A stretch of DNA of 64,000 nt from Pseudonocardia sp. HH130629-09. Lineage in GTDB: Bacteria; Actinomycetota; Actinomycetes; Mycobacteriales; Pseudonocardiaceae. The notes beneath the pieces were generated by a model. It saw only the letters and a list, made by a program, of their open reading frames with translations. It did not search any database and had not been told where the DNA came from. The translations under genes were made by a program, and so were the position numbers. Below are positions 56,467 to 64,000 of this stretch, piece after piece (position 1 is the first letter of the stretch; the number at the start of each line of letters is the position of its first letter). The DNA lies in the NCBI RefSeq assembly GCF_001294645.1, contig NZ_CP011868.1, positions 2,356,001 through 2,420,000 of the forward strand, read 5' to 3'.

Positions 56467-57657
56467 TCAGACGCCGGTCAGGGCGAGCTCGGCCTCGACG
56501 GCCGCTTCCAGTCGCTCCTTGAGCTCCGGCAGCGTGATCTTGTTGAGGACCTCGCCGAAGAACCCGCGGACGACGAGGCGGCGGGCCTGGTCCTCGGGAA
56601 TGCCGCGGCTGCGCAGGTAGAACAGCTGCTCGTCGTCGAACCGGCCGGTCGCGCTGGCGTGGCCGGCGCTCACGATCTCGCCGGTCTCGATCTCCAGGTT
56701 GGGCACGGAGTCGGCGCGGCAGTGCTCGGTGAGCACCAGGTTCCGGTTGAACTCGAAGGTCTCGGTGTTCTCGGCGGCGGCCCGGATCAGCACGTCGCCG
56801 ATCCACACCACGTGCGAGGAGTCCTTCGTGAGGCTCTGCAGCGCGTTCTTGTAGAGCACGTTGCTCTTGCAGTTCGGCACTGCGTGGTCCACCAGCAGGC
56901 GCTGTTCGAGATGCTGACCGGCGTCGGTGAACCCGAGGCCGAGGAGCTCCGCGTCGCCGCCGGGGCCGGCGTAGCGCACGGTCGAGGAGACCCGGACCAG
57001 GTCGCCGCCGAGCTGCACGGTCGTCCCGCGCAGCGTGGCGTCGCGGCCGACCGAGTAGTGCTCGGCGCCCACGTGCACGGCGTCGTCGGCCCACTCCTCG
57101 GTGACGACCAGGGTCAGGTGCGAGCCGTCGGCGAGCACGACCTCGGTGTTGTCGGCCAGCACGCCCGAGCCCCGGTGCACGACGACAACCGTCGCCTGTG
57201 TGTGCGAGGTGGTGCGGATGTGCAGGTGGCCGGCCGCGGAGACGCCCTCGCCGGGGCCCTCCACGGTGATAGTGACCGGCTCCACCTTCTCGCCGTCCAG
57301 GGTCACCACGGTGGCCTCGGCGAAGCCGGACCACGCGGCTGCGGCGACCCGGTCGAAGGGCGTCCCGCCCTCACCGAGACGGGCGTCGTCGCGGCCGACG
57401 GTCTCCACCGTGACCCCCGCGGCCTCGGTGACCGTGACCACGGGCGATCCCTGCAGGTCGGCCGACCCGTCGTGCAGGCCCTTGAGGCGCCGCAGCGGGG
57501 TGAACCGCCAGTTCTCCTCGCGGCCCCCGGGGACCTCGAACGCCTCCACGTCGAAGGACTGGAAGCGCTCGCCGGCCGAGGCGATCGGGACCTCGCCCTG
57601 CCCCTCCTTGGCGCCCTCCAGCTCGGGCGCGAGGCCGGCAACGTCACTCGTCGTCAT
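56467..57657 (-). CDS. sufD: Fe-S assembly scaffold subunit SufD
   Basis: A 396-residue beta-helix subunit pairing with SufB. Family features: [17 protein letters not shown] near the N-terminus, the central beta-helix, and the C-terminal [38 protein letters not shown], with the His that works with SufB Cys. ATG at 57657 overlaps the sufB stop as ATGA. Confidence 0.95.
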   Translation of the reverse strand: MTTSDVAGLAPELEGAKEGQGEVPIASAGERFQSFDVEAFEVPGGREENWRFTPLRRLKGLHDGSADLQGSPVVTVTEAAGVTVETVGRDDARLGEGGTPFDRVAAAAWSGFAEATVVTLDGEKVEPVTITVEGPGEGVSAAGHLHIRTTSHTQATVVVVHRGSGVLADNTEVVLADGSHLTLVVTEEWADDAVHVGAEHYSVGRDATLRGTTVQLGGDLVRVSSTVRYAGPGGDAELLGLGFTDAGQHLEQRLLVDHAVPNCKSNVLYKNALQSLTKDSSHVVWIGDVLIRAAAENTETFEFNRNLVLTEHCRADSVPNLEIETGEIVSAGHASATGRFDDEQLFYLRSRGIPEDQARRLVVRGFFGEVLNKITLPELKERLEAAVEAELALTGV

Positions 57658-59090
57658 CCGACGGAACCCTCCATCTGCAGCTCGATCAGCCGGTTCAGCT
57701 CCAGCGCGTACTCCATCGGCAGCTCGCGCGCGATGGGCTCGACGAACCCGCGCACGACCATGGCCATGGCCTCGTCCTCGGTCAGACCGCGGCTCATCAG
57801 GTAGAAGAGCTGGTCGTCGGAGACCTTGGAGACGGTGGCCTCGTGCCCCATCGACACGTCGTCGTTGCGGATGTCGACGTAGGGGTAGGTGTCCGAGCGG
57901 GAGATCGTGTCGACCAGCAGCGCGTCGCACTTCACCGTGGACCGGGAGTTGCGTGCGCGCGGGTTGACCTGGATCAGGCCGCGGTAGGACGTACGGCCGC
58001 CGCCACGCGCCACCGACTTCGACACGATCGTCGAGGAGGTGTTGGGCGCGAGGTGGACCATCTTGGCGCCGGCGTCCTGGTGCTGGCCCTCGCCCGCGAA
58101 CGCGATCGAGAGGACCTCGCCCTTGGCATGCTCGCCCATCAGCCACACGGCCGGGTACTTCATGGTCACCTTGGAGCCGAGGTTGCCGTCGACCCACTCC
58201 ATGGTCGCGCCCTCCTCGGCCTTGGCGCGCTTGGTGACCAGGTTGTAGACGTTGTTCGACCAGTTCTGGATCGTGGTGTAGCGGCAGCGGCCGCCCTTCT
58301 TGACCACGATCTCGACGACGGCCGAGTGCAGCGAGTCGGTCTTGTAGATCGGCGCGGTACAGCCCTCGACGTAGTGCACGTAGGCACCCTCGTCGACGAT
58401 GATCAGCGTCCGCTCGAACTGGCCCATGTTCTCGGTGTTGATCCGGAAGTAGGCCTGCAGCGGGATGTCGACGTGCACACCCGGCGGGACGTAGATGAAC
58501 GAGCCGCCGGACCAGACCGCGGAGTTCAGGGCGGAGAACTTATTGTCACCGGACGGGATGACCGAGCCGAAGTACTCCCGGAACAGCTCCGGGTGCTCCT
58601 TCAGCGCGGTGTCGGTGTCCAGGAAGATGACGCCCTGCTGCTCGAGGTCCTCGCGGATCGAGTGGTAGACGACCTCGGACTCGTACTGCGCGGCGACACC
58701 GGAGACCAGGCGGGCCTTCTCGGCCTCCGGGATCCCCAGCTTGTCGTAGGTGTTCTTGATGTCCTCGGGCAGGTCCTCCCAGGTGGCGGCCTGCTTCTCC
58801 GAGGAGCGCACGAAGTACTTGATGTTGTCGAAGTCGATCCCGGACAGGTCGGAGCCCCAGCGCGGCATCGGCTTCTTGCCGAAGATGTCGAGCGCCTTCT
58901 GCCGGAACTCCAGCATCCACTCGGGCTCGTTCTTCAGGCGGGAGATGTCGGCGACGACGTCGGAGGACAGGCCACGCTTCGCGATGGAGCCCGCCTCGTC
59001 GGAGTCGGCCCAGCCGAAGTCGTACCGGCCGAGCGCCGCGATCGTCTCCTCCTGCGTGAGCTCGGTGCGCACATCAGGAGTGGTCGTCAT
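57654..59090 (-). CDS. sufB: Fe-S assembly scaffold subunit SufB
   Basis: A 478-residue scaffold on which Fe-S clusters form. Landmarks are [29 protein letters not shown]-like [20 protein letters not shown], the catalytic Cys region VKCDALLVD, and [22 protein letters not shown]. Mycobacterial SufB often carries an intein; none is present here. ATG at 59090 overlaps the sufR stop by 4 bp. Confidence 0.96.
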   Translation of the reverse strand: MTTTPDVRTELTQEETIAALGRYDFGWADSDEAGSIAKRGLSSDVVADISRLKNEPEWMLEFRQKALDIFGKKPMPRWGSDLSGIDFDNIKYFVRSSEKQAATWEDLPEDIKNTYDKLGIPEAEKARLVSGVAAQYESEVVYHSIREDLEQQGVIFLDTDTALKEHPELFREYFGSVIPSGDNKFSALNSAVWSGGSFIYVPPGVHVDIPLQAYFRINTENMGQFERTLIIVDEGAYVHYVEGCTAPIYKTDSLHSAVVEIVVKKGGRCRYTTIQNWSNNVYNLVTKRAKAEEGATMEWVDGNLGSKVTMKYPAVWLMGEHAKGEVLSIAFAGEGQHQDAGAKMVHLAPNTSSTIVSKSVARGGGRTSYRGLIQVNPRARNSRSTVKCDALLVDTISRSDTYPYVDIRNDDVSMGHEATVSKVSDDQLFYLMSRGLTEDEAMAMVVRGFVEPIARELPMEYALELNRLIELQMEGSVG

Positions 59091-59899
59091 AAGGACTGCC
59101 TCCCTTTCGGGGACCGTGGTGGTGGGAGCTGCGCGGTACCCGCGGCTCCCCTGTTCCGTGCCCGCGCGAGGAGTTCGGGATCCTCGAGCGGCACGTGTGT
59201 GGTGCACGCGGCGTCACCGCGGGCGATCGTGGCCAACCGCTGCACGTGCGTGCCCAGCAGATCGGCGAAGGCACGCGTCTCGGCCTCGCAGAGCTCCGGG
59301 AACTCGGTGGCCACGTGGGCGACCGGGCAGTGGTGCTGGCACAGCTGCACCCCGAACCCGCCGCGCCGGGTCTGTGCGGCGTAGCCGCGGGCGCTGAGCA
59401 CCCGGGCGAGCACCTCGACCCGCTCCGCGGGTTCCGCCGGAGCGGTCACCGCGTCGAGGTCGGACCCGAGCAGCTCGCGCACCCGGTGCCGGGCGAAGGC
59501 GTCGACCGCCTCCCCCCCCGCCGTGTCGGCGAGGAAGCGCAGAGCCTGGGTGGCCAGGTCGTCGTACCCGTGCCCGAACCGGACCCGGCCCGTGTCGGTG
59601 AGCAGGTACTCCCGGGCCGGACGACCCCGGCCCCGCGGCCGGGCGGACCGGGCCGGGGCCCGGGCCTCCGCCTCGCCGTCGACGATCAGCGCGTCGAGGT
59701 GCCGGCGCACGGCGGCCTCGGTGAGCTCCAGCTCGGCCGCCACGACGGCGGCCGTGACCGGACCCTGCTCCATGAGTACCCGCGCCACGAGGGCGCGGGT
59801 ACCCGTCCCGGATCCGGCGGGTACCACGGCCTCGCCTGCGACGCCGTGCCCGCAGGCAGGGTCGTCGAGGCGCCGCGGCGCTGTCCGGTCCGTTTTCAC
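59087..59899 (-). CDS. sufR: Fe-S-sensing repressor SufR
   Basis: A 270-residue ArsR/DeoR-like regulator that holds a Fe-S cluster and represses the suf operon when clusters are plentiful. [34 protein letters not shown]. Cluster ligands are probably the Cys residues in [12 protein letters not shown] and FPELCEAE, with a later [12 protein letters not shown] at 59899 ([13 protein letters not shown]) is preferred because the operator lies immediately upstream; GTG at 59929 is in frame but would place the operator inside the gene. First gene of sufRBDCSUT. Confidence 0.9.
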   Translation of the reverse strand: MKTDRTAPRRLDDPACGHGVAGEAVVPAGSGTGTRALVARVLMEQGPVTAAVVAAELELTEAAVRRHLDALIVDGEAEARAPARSARPRGRGRPAREYLLTDTGRVRFGHGYDDLATQALRFLADTAGGEAVDAFARHRVRELLGSDLDAVTAPAEPAERVEVLARVLSARGYAAQTRRGGFGVQLCQHHCPVAHVATEFPELCEAETRAFADLLGTHVQRLATIARGDAACTTHVPLEDPELLARARNRGAAGTAQLPPPRSPKGRQSL

Positions 59900-59912
59900 A
59901 ACACCAGTGTTG
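59899..59912. promoter_or_regulatory. Probable SufR operator CAACAC-CA-GTGTTG
   Basis: A perfect 6-2-6 dyad overlapping the proposed sufR start, in the divergent region shared with mptB. A TATACG sequence on the minus strand beside it may be the -10 box. Position suggests autorepression of the whole suf operon. Confidence 0.7.
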
Positions 59913-60028
59913 CGTATATCGGTCGGCACGGCAAAACAGGCCCCCCACCGCGGTGACCGGGCTCACTCCACCCGCAGGTGAGGGCCGGTACCGGACCCTC
60001 CGCGGCGGCACCACTAGCCTCTTCTCCC

Positions 60029-61720
60029 ATGGTGACGCCCGAGGTCGCCCCGCCCGGGCGCGACGACACCCCGACGCGTGCGGCGCCGTCCGATCCCCCC
60101 GCCGCACCGCCGTCGACCGGCCACCGGGCCCGGCGCGGCCTGCGCGAGCAGGCCCGGATCGCGCGGATCCTCGGCCTGACCGGCGCGCTCCTGATGGGGA
60201 TCAGCGCACTGGGTTCCGGGGCGTTCCCGGTGCCGAACCCGCTGAACGGGCTGCGCGTGATCGGGCTGCCCGCGCGCAACGTCACCCTGGCCATCGCCGT
60301 CACCTACGCGGGCCTGCTGATGGTGGTCACGGCCTGGCTGTGGATCGCCCGGATGCTCACGACCCGCGGGGCGCGGCATCCCGCGCCCGAGCGTCGCGAG
60401 CTCGGCCGCACCGCGATCCTGTGGGGGGTGCCGCTGGCCCTGGCGCCGCCGATGTTCTCCAAGGACATCTACAGCTACCTCGCCCAGAGCGCGACACTCG
60501 CCCGCGGGATCGACCCGTACTCGATCGGCCCGGCGCAGGCGCTCGGCATCGACGACCCGCTGGTCCGCGGCATCCCCACGGTCTGGCGCGACACACCGGC
60601 GCCCTACGGCCCGCTGTTCCTCGGCCTGGGCCGCGGGATCACCGCGCTGTCCGGGGAGAACGTCGTCCTCGGGATCCTGGAGCACCGGCTGCTGGCACTC
60701 GCCGGGGTCGCCCTGCTGGTGTGGGTGCTGCCGCGGCTCGCGTCGCGCTTCGACCTCGACGCCGGGCTGGTCCTGTGGCTCGGCGCGGCGAACCCGCTGG
60801 TGCTGTTCCACATGGTCAGCGGCATCCACAACGAGTCGATCATGCTGCCGCTGATGCTGCTCGGGCTCTGGGTGATGCTCGGCCGCGACGACACCGTGCA
60901 GCCCTGGTGGCGGATCACCGCCGGCGCCGCGCTGATCGTCGCCGCCGCCTCGGTGAAGCTCCCCGCCCTGCTCGCGCTCGGGTTCGTCGGCGTGTACCTG
61001 GTCCGCAGGCGCGGCGGCAGGCTCGTCGACTGGGCCGTGACGACCGCGTGGCTGTCCGCGATCGCCGCCGCGGTGCTGACCGTCGTCAGCCTCGCCACCG
61101 GGCTGGGCTTCAACTGGGTGCGCGGGCTGTCGGCGCCCAGCGCGCTCATCTCCCCCATGTCGATCAGCACCAACCTCGGCCTGCTCGCCGGGCAGGTCGG
61201 CAGGCTCGCCGGGCTCGGCGACCACCTCGACACCACGATGGGCCTGATGCGCAGCCTGTTCGTGCTGCCGATCGTGGTCATCGTGGTCGCCCTGCTGCTG
61301 GGCTGCCTGCGCGGCACGGTCGACCCGGTCACCGGCACCGGCCTCGGGCTCGGCGCGGTCGTGCTGCTCGGCCCGGTCGTGCACCCCTGGTACCTGTTCT
61401 GGGCCCTGCTGCCGCTGGTCGTCACCCGGGCCATGCCGTTCTACCGCCGCGGCCTGCTGCTGCTGTCGGTGGTGCTGGCCCTGGTCGTGCCGCCCACCGG
61501 CGCCGACTTCTTCTTCCGCGGCTTCCAGCTGCCGCTGGCGATCACCGCGGGCGCGGTCATGTACGCCCTCGCGCTGTACGTGGTCGCGCGGCTGATCCGC
61601 GCCCCCGGCGACGCGGCCGCCGACGGCCCTGACCACCCCGACGGCGCCGACCGCGCAGCCACCCCGGGCGACGCCCCCGCCGGGACCCGCGCGGCCTCGG
61701 ACACGGAGCCCGCCCGGTGA
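60029..61720 (+). CDS. mptB: Alpha-(1->6)-mannopyranosyltransferase, MptB-type
   Basis: A 563-residue GT-C membrane glycosyltransferase using polyprenyl-phosphomannose to build the mannan core of lipomannan. About a dozen hydrophobic helices; after the first pair comes the conserved APPMFSKDIYSYLAQSATLARGIDPY with the catalytic Asp, then TPAPYGPLFL and VSGIHNESIMLP. The sufR-divergent position matches Rv1459c in mycobacteria. ATG at 60029; the Ala/Asp-rich tail overlaps the next gene as GTGA. Confidence 0.9.
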   Translation: MVTPEVAPPGRDDTPTRAAPSDPPAAPPSTGHRARRGLREQARIARILGLTGALLMGISALGSGAFPVPNPLNGLRVIGLPARNVTLAIAVTYAGLLMVVTAWLWIARMLTTRGARHPAPERRELGRTAILWGVPLALAPPMFSKDIYSYLAQSATLARGIDPYSIGPAQALGIDDPLVRGIPTVWRDTPAPYGPLFLGLGRGITALSGENVVLGILEHRLLALAGVALLVWVLPRLASRFDLDAGLVLWLGAANPLVLFHMVSGIHNESIMLPLMLLGLWVMLGRDDTVQPWWRITAGAALIVAAASVKLPALLALGFVGVYLVRRRGGRLVDWAVTTAWLSAIAAAVLTVVSLATGLGFNWVRGLSAPSALISPMSISTNLGLLAGQVGRLAGLGDHLDTTMGLMRSLFVLPIVVIVVALLLGCLRGTVDPVTGTGLGLGAVVLLGPVVHPWYLFWALLPLVVTRAMPFYRRGLLLLSVVLALVVPPTGADFFFRGFQLPLAITAGAVMYALALYVVARLIRAPGDAAADGPDHPDGADRAATPGDAPAGTRAASDTEPAR

Positions 61721-62628
61721 ACGCCGCCCTGGAGATCCGCGGCCTCGTCGTGCGCTACGGCACCACGACCGCCGTCGACGGCATCGACCTCGACCTGGCC
61801 CGCGGCGAGGTCCTCGCCCTGCTCGGCCCGAACGGCGCCGGCAAGTCCTCGACCGTCGAGGTGTGCACCGGCTTCCGGGCGCCCTCGGCCGGGCGGGTGC
61901 GGATACTCGGCCACGACCCCGCCGACGAGGCTGTCCGCCCCCGCGTGGGCGTCATGCCGCAGGGCGGCGGCGCCTACCCCGCCGTGCGGACCGGGGAGAT
62001 GCTGCATCTGGTCGCCGACTGCGCCGCGCACCCGCTCGACGTGGACATGCTCCTCGACGTGCTCGGGCTGCGACCGCGGGCGGGCACGCCGTACAAGCGG
62101 CTCTCCGGTGGGGAGCAGCAACGCCTGGCGCTGGCCTGCGCCGTCGTCGGGCGCCCGGAGCTGGTGTTCCTCGACGAACCGACCGCCGGTCTCGACCCGC
62201 AGGCCCGCCACCTGGTGTGGGACCTGGTGCGGGCGCTGCGCCGCGACGGCGTCGGGGTGCTGCTCACCACCCATCTGATGGACGAGGCCGAACAGCTCGC
62301 CGACGACGTCGTGATCATCGACCACGGCCGGGTCGTCGCGCACGGCTCGCCGGCGCAGCTGACCGCGGGCGACCAGACCGAGCTGCGCTTCCGGGCCCGG
62401 CCGGGGATGGACGTCGACGGTCTCGACGCCCGGCTGCCCGCCGGCTACGCCAGCTGCGAGACCTCCCCCGGCCGCTACCGGGTCCGCGGCCGGATCGACC
62501 CGGCCGCGCTCGCCGCCATCACCTCGTGGTGTGCCGACCAGGGCGTACTCGCCGACGACGTCCAGGTCGTGCGCCGCAGCCTGGAGGACGTCTTCCTCGA
62601 CCTCACCGGACGGGAGCTGCGCTCGTGA
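61717..62628 (+). CDS. ABC transporter ATP-binding protein
   Basis: A 303-residue ATPase of the DrrA/daunorubicin-type exporter class. Walker A LGPNGAGKSSTVEV, Q-loop MPQGG, signature LSGGEQQRLALA, Walker B LVFLDEPTAGLDPQ, H-loop TTHLMDEAEQL. The C-terminal 80 residues form a small accessory domain ending LEDVFLDLTGRELRS. GTG at 61717 overlaps mptB; the stop overlaps the permease start. Same place as Rv1458c. Confidence 0.93.
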   Translation: MNAALEIRGLVVRYGTTTAVDGIDLDLARGEVLALLGPNGAGKSSTVEVCTGFRAPSAGRVRILGHDPADEAVRPRVGVMPQGGGAYPAVRTGEMLHLVADCAAHPLDVDMLLDVLGLRPRAGTPYKRLSGGEQQRLALACAVVGRPELVFLDEPTAGLDPQARHLVWDLVRALRRDGVGVLLTTHLMDEAEQLADDVVIIDHGRVVAHGSPAQLTAGDQTELRFRARPGMDVDGLDARLPAGYASCETSPGRYRVRGRIDPAALAAITSWCADQGVLADDVQVVRRSLEDVFLDLTGRELRS

Positions 62629-63419
62629 GGACCCCGCCGACGGCCCCGCCGTTCCCCGACGGCATGTTCACCCCCGCGCCCGGCCGCGGACGTGCGCTGA
62701 CGATGCTGCGGGCCCAGGGCGGCCTGGAGACCCGGCTCGCATTGCGCAACGCCGAACAGGTGCTGCTGACCCTGCTCATCCCGGCGGCCCTGCTGGCCGG
62801 GCTCACGCTCGTCCCGGCGGTGCCCGCCCCGGAGCCGCGGGTGGCGTGGCTGTTCGCCGCCATGCTGGCGCTGGCCGTGATGAGCTCGGCGTTCACCAGC
62901 CAGGCCATCGCGCTCGGCTTCGACCGCCGCTACGGCGCGCTGCGCAGGCTCGCCGCGACGGCGCTGCCCCGCTGGCTGCTGGTGTGCGGGCGGCTGACCG
63001 CGGTCGCCGCCGTCGTCGTGATCCAGGTGGTGCTGCTCGGCGTGCTCGCCGCACTGCTGGGCTGGTCCCCGGCCGGGGCCCGGCTCGACGGCGCCGCGCT
63101 GGCCGTGCTGCTCGGCGCGGCCGCGTTCGGGGCGCTGGGCATCCTGCTGGGCGGGACGCTGCGGGCGGAGATCGTGCTCGCCGTCGCCAACCTGGTGTGG
63201 TTCGCGCTGCTGCTGGCGGGCGGGATCGTGGTGCCGGTCGCGGACCTGCCGGGACCGCTGGCGGCGATCGCCCCGTGGCTCCCGTCCGGGGCGCTGGCCG
63301 AGGCGCTGCGGTCGGCGCTCGGCGCGGGCGAGTTCCCGTCGGCCGGGCCGCTGCTGGTGCTCACCGGGTGGGCCGTCGTCGCCGGGGTGGCGGCCTCGCG
63401 GCTGGTGCGCTGGACCTGA
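62625..63419 (+). CDS. ABC transporter permease (ABC-2 type)
   Basis: A 264-residue membrane protein with six hydrophobic helices (for example VLLTLLIPAALLAGLTLVPA and RLTAVAAVVVIQVVLLGVLA), typical of ABC-2 exporters. A Pro-rich N-terminal stretch precedes the first helix. It partners the ATPase encoded just upstream and occupies the place of Rv1457c. Linkage to mptB and ctaA is conserved, but the cargo is unknown. GTG at 62625 overlaps the upstream stop. Confidence 0.9.
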   Translation: MRTPPTAPPFPDGMFTPAPGRGRALTMLRAQGGLETRLALRNAEQVLLTLLIPAALLAGLTLVPAVPAPEPRVAWLFAAMLALAVMSSAFTSQAIALGFDRRYGALRRLAATALPRWLLVCGRLTAVAAVVVIQVVLLGVLAALLGWSPAGARLDGAALAVLLGAAAFGALGILLGGTLRAEIVLAVANLVWFALLLAGGIVVPVADLPGPLAAIAPWLPSGALAEALRSALGAGEFPSAGPLLVLTGWAVVAGVAASRLVRWT

Positions 63420-63429
63420 GCCGCATCTT

Positions 63430-63442
63430 CTACGATGCGTAG
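63430..63442. promoter_or_regulatory. Palindrome CTACG-ATG-CGTAG at the ctaA start
   Basis: A perfect 5-3-5 dyad whose centre is the ATG at 63435. TACGAT (63431-63436) inside it is also a good -10 hexamer. The core matches the palindrome at 30752-30766. Confidence 0.6.
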
Positions 63443-64000
63443 TGTGCTGTCGTCGCGCGTGCCCTCCACCCCGCCGGTGCTGATGCGCCGGCTCACGATC
63501 GCGAACCTCGTCGCCCAGATCGGGATCGGGGTGACCGGATCGGTCGTGCGGGTCACCGGCTCGGGGCTCGGCTGCTCGACCTGGCCGCAGTGCGAGCCGG
63601 GCAGCATGATCCCGGTCGACCACGCCGAGATCGCGCCGCTGCACATGTGGATCGAGTTCTCCAACCGGCTGCTCGGCATCCTGGTCGTGCTGTTCGCCGG
63701 AGCCGCTCTGCTCGGGGCCCTGTTCACCCGGCCCCGCAGGCGCCGCCTCACCGCGCTCGCACTGGCCATGCCGCTCGGCGTCGTCGCGCAGGCTGTCATC
63801 GGCGGCATCACGGTGCTCCTCGGGCTGGCCTGGTGGACGGTGATGCTGCACTTCCTCGCCTCGATGGTGCTGGTCTGGTTCTCGGTGCTGTTCGTCGGCG
63901 CGGCCACCGAGGCCGACGGCCCGGCGACCCGCACCGTGCCCGCCGCCGGGCGCGGCCTGGTGCTGTTCTCCACCGCGGTGCTCGCGGTGCTGCTCGTCGC
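63435..64000 (+). CDS. ctaA: Heme A synthase CtaA (COX15 family), C-terminus beyond window
   Basis: Converts heme O to heme A for cytochrome c oxidase. The 188 visible residues show the family's first half: ANLVAQIGIGVTGSVVRVTGSGLGCSTWPQCEPGS with the paired Cys, the heme-ligand His in LHMWIEFSNRLLG and HFLASMVLVWFSVLF, and four hydrophobic helices. ATG at 63435 lies in a palindrome; GTG at 63444, just after a TACGAT -10-like box, would suit a leaderless message. Equivalent to Rv1456c. It runs off the right edge. Confidence 0.92.
   Translation, partial: MRSVLSSRVPSTPPVLMRRLTIANLVAQIGIGVTGSVVRVTGSGLGCSTWPQCEPGSMIPVDHAEIAPLHMWIEFSNRLLGILVVLFAGAALLGALFTRPRRRRLTALALAMPLGVVAQAVIGGITVLLGLAWWTVMLHFLASMVLVWFSVLFVGAATEADGPATRTVPAAGRGLVLFSTAVLAVLLV

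Overview
The window is high-GC actinobacterial DNA, most consistent with Pseudonocardia or a close relative in the Pseudonocardiales. Grounds: an arabinosyltransferase of the Emb type, an MptB-type mannosyltransferase, ergothioneine genes (egtA-egtB-egtC), an Lsr2 protein, strong G/C preference at third codon positions, many GTG starts and 4-bp ATGA/GTGA stop-start overlaps. The right-hand block sufT-sufU-sufS-sufC-sufD-sufB-sufR / mptB / ABC transporter / ctaA has the same order as the suf-mptB-ctaA neighbourhood of mycobacteria. The genus is an inference; no rRNA or tRNA gene was seen.

Layout. 1-15.4 kb is mixed housekeeping and metabolic sequence: a CNNM/CorC membrane protein, coaA, a DapE-like peptidase, MarR regulators, a frame-broken asnB with its divergent MarR gene, a Ser/Thr kinase, a TauE-type transporter, a lipoprotein, then a damaged pucR/biotin carboxylase pair followed by intact pxpB-pxpC-like genes. 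15.5-19.6 kb holds three related Ala/Pro-rich exported proteins beginning [MV]-[ST]-GRHR; the third is cut by a complete IS3-family element with a GAG target duplication. 19.6-25.0 kb is accessory: a pentapeptide-repeat protein, an exported lipase, a small HTH protein, a TetR/oxidoreductase pair with clear operators, and three copies of a TCAATG-N3-CATTGA palindrome. 25.2-32.6 kb carries an ABM-domain membrane protein, the 1138-residue arabinosyltransferase, lsr2, small genes and serA. 33.5-38.5 kb is an insertion-sequence pile-up: IS21 family, then an IS481 transposase gene split by an IS1380 element with a CTAA duplication. It abuts the 3' end of egtC, where egtD would normally be expected.

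38.5-52.5 kb has egtCBA, an AcnR-like TetR gene in line with dhaK-dhaL, an ABC exporter, a small HTH gene whose start region is duplicated, an ABC-F ATPase, an SDR/lycopene cyclase pair, a universal stress protein coupled to a class III nucleotide cyclase, and an arylamine N-acetyltransferase. 53.4-64.0 kb is the suf operon and its divergent neighbours.

How the genes work together: sufR-B-D-C-S-U-T is one tightly overlapped Fe-S assembly operon with a SufR operator at its head; egtA-egtB-egtC are overlapped genes of ergothioneine synthesis; dhaK-dhaL make two of the three dihydroxyacetone kinase parts; several MarR/TetR genes sit beside palindromes that probably control them and their divergent partners.

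Caution: at least six single-base indels, nearly all in short G/C runs, break otherwise normal genes (asnB three times, one marR, one GNAT gene, one GRHR gene). This may be true gene decay or uncorrected sequencing error.
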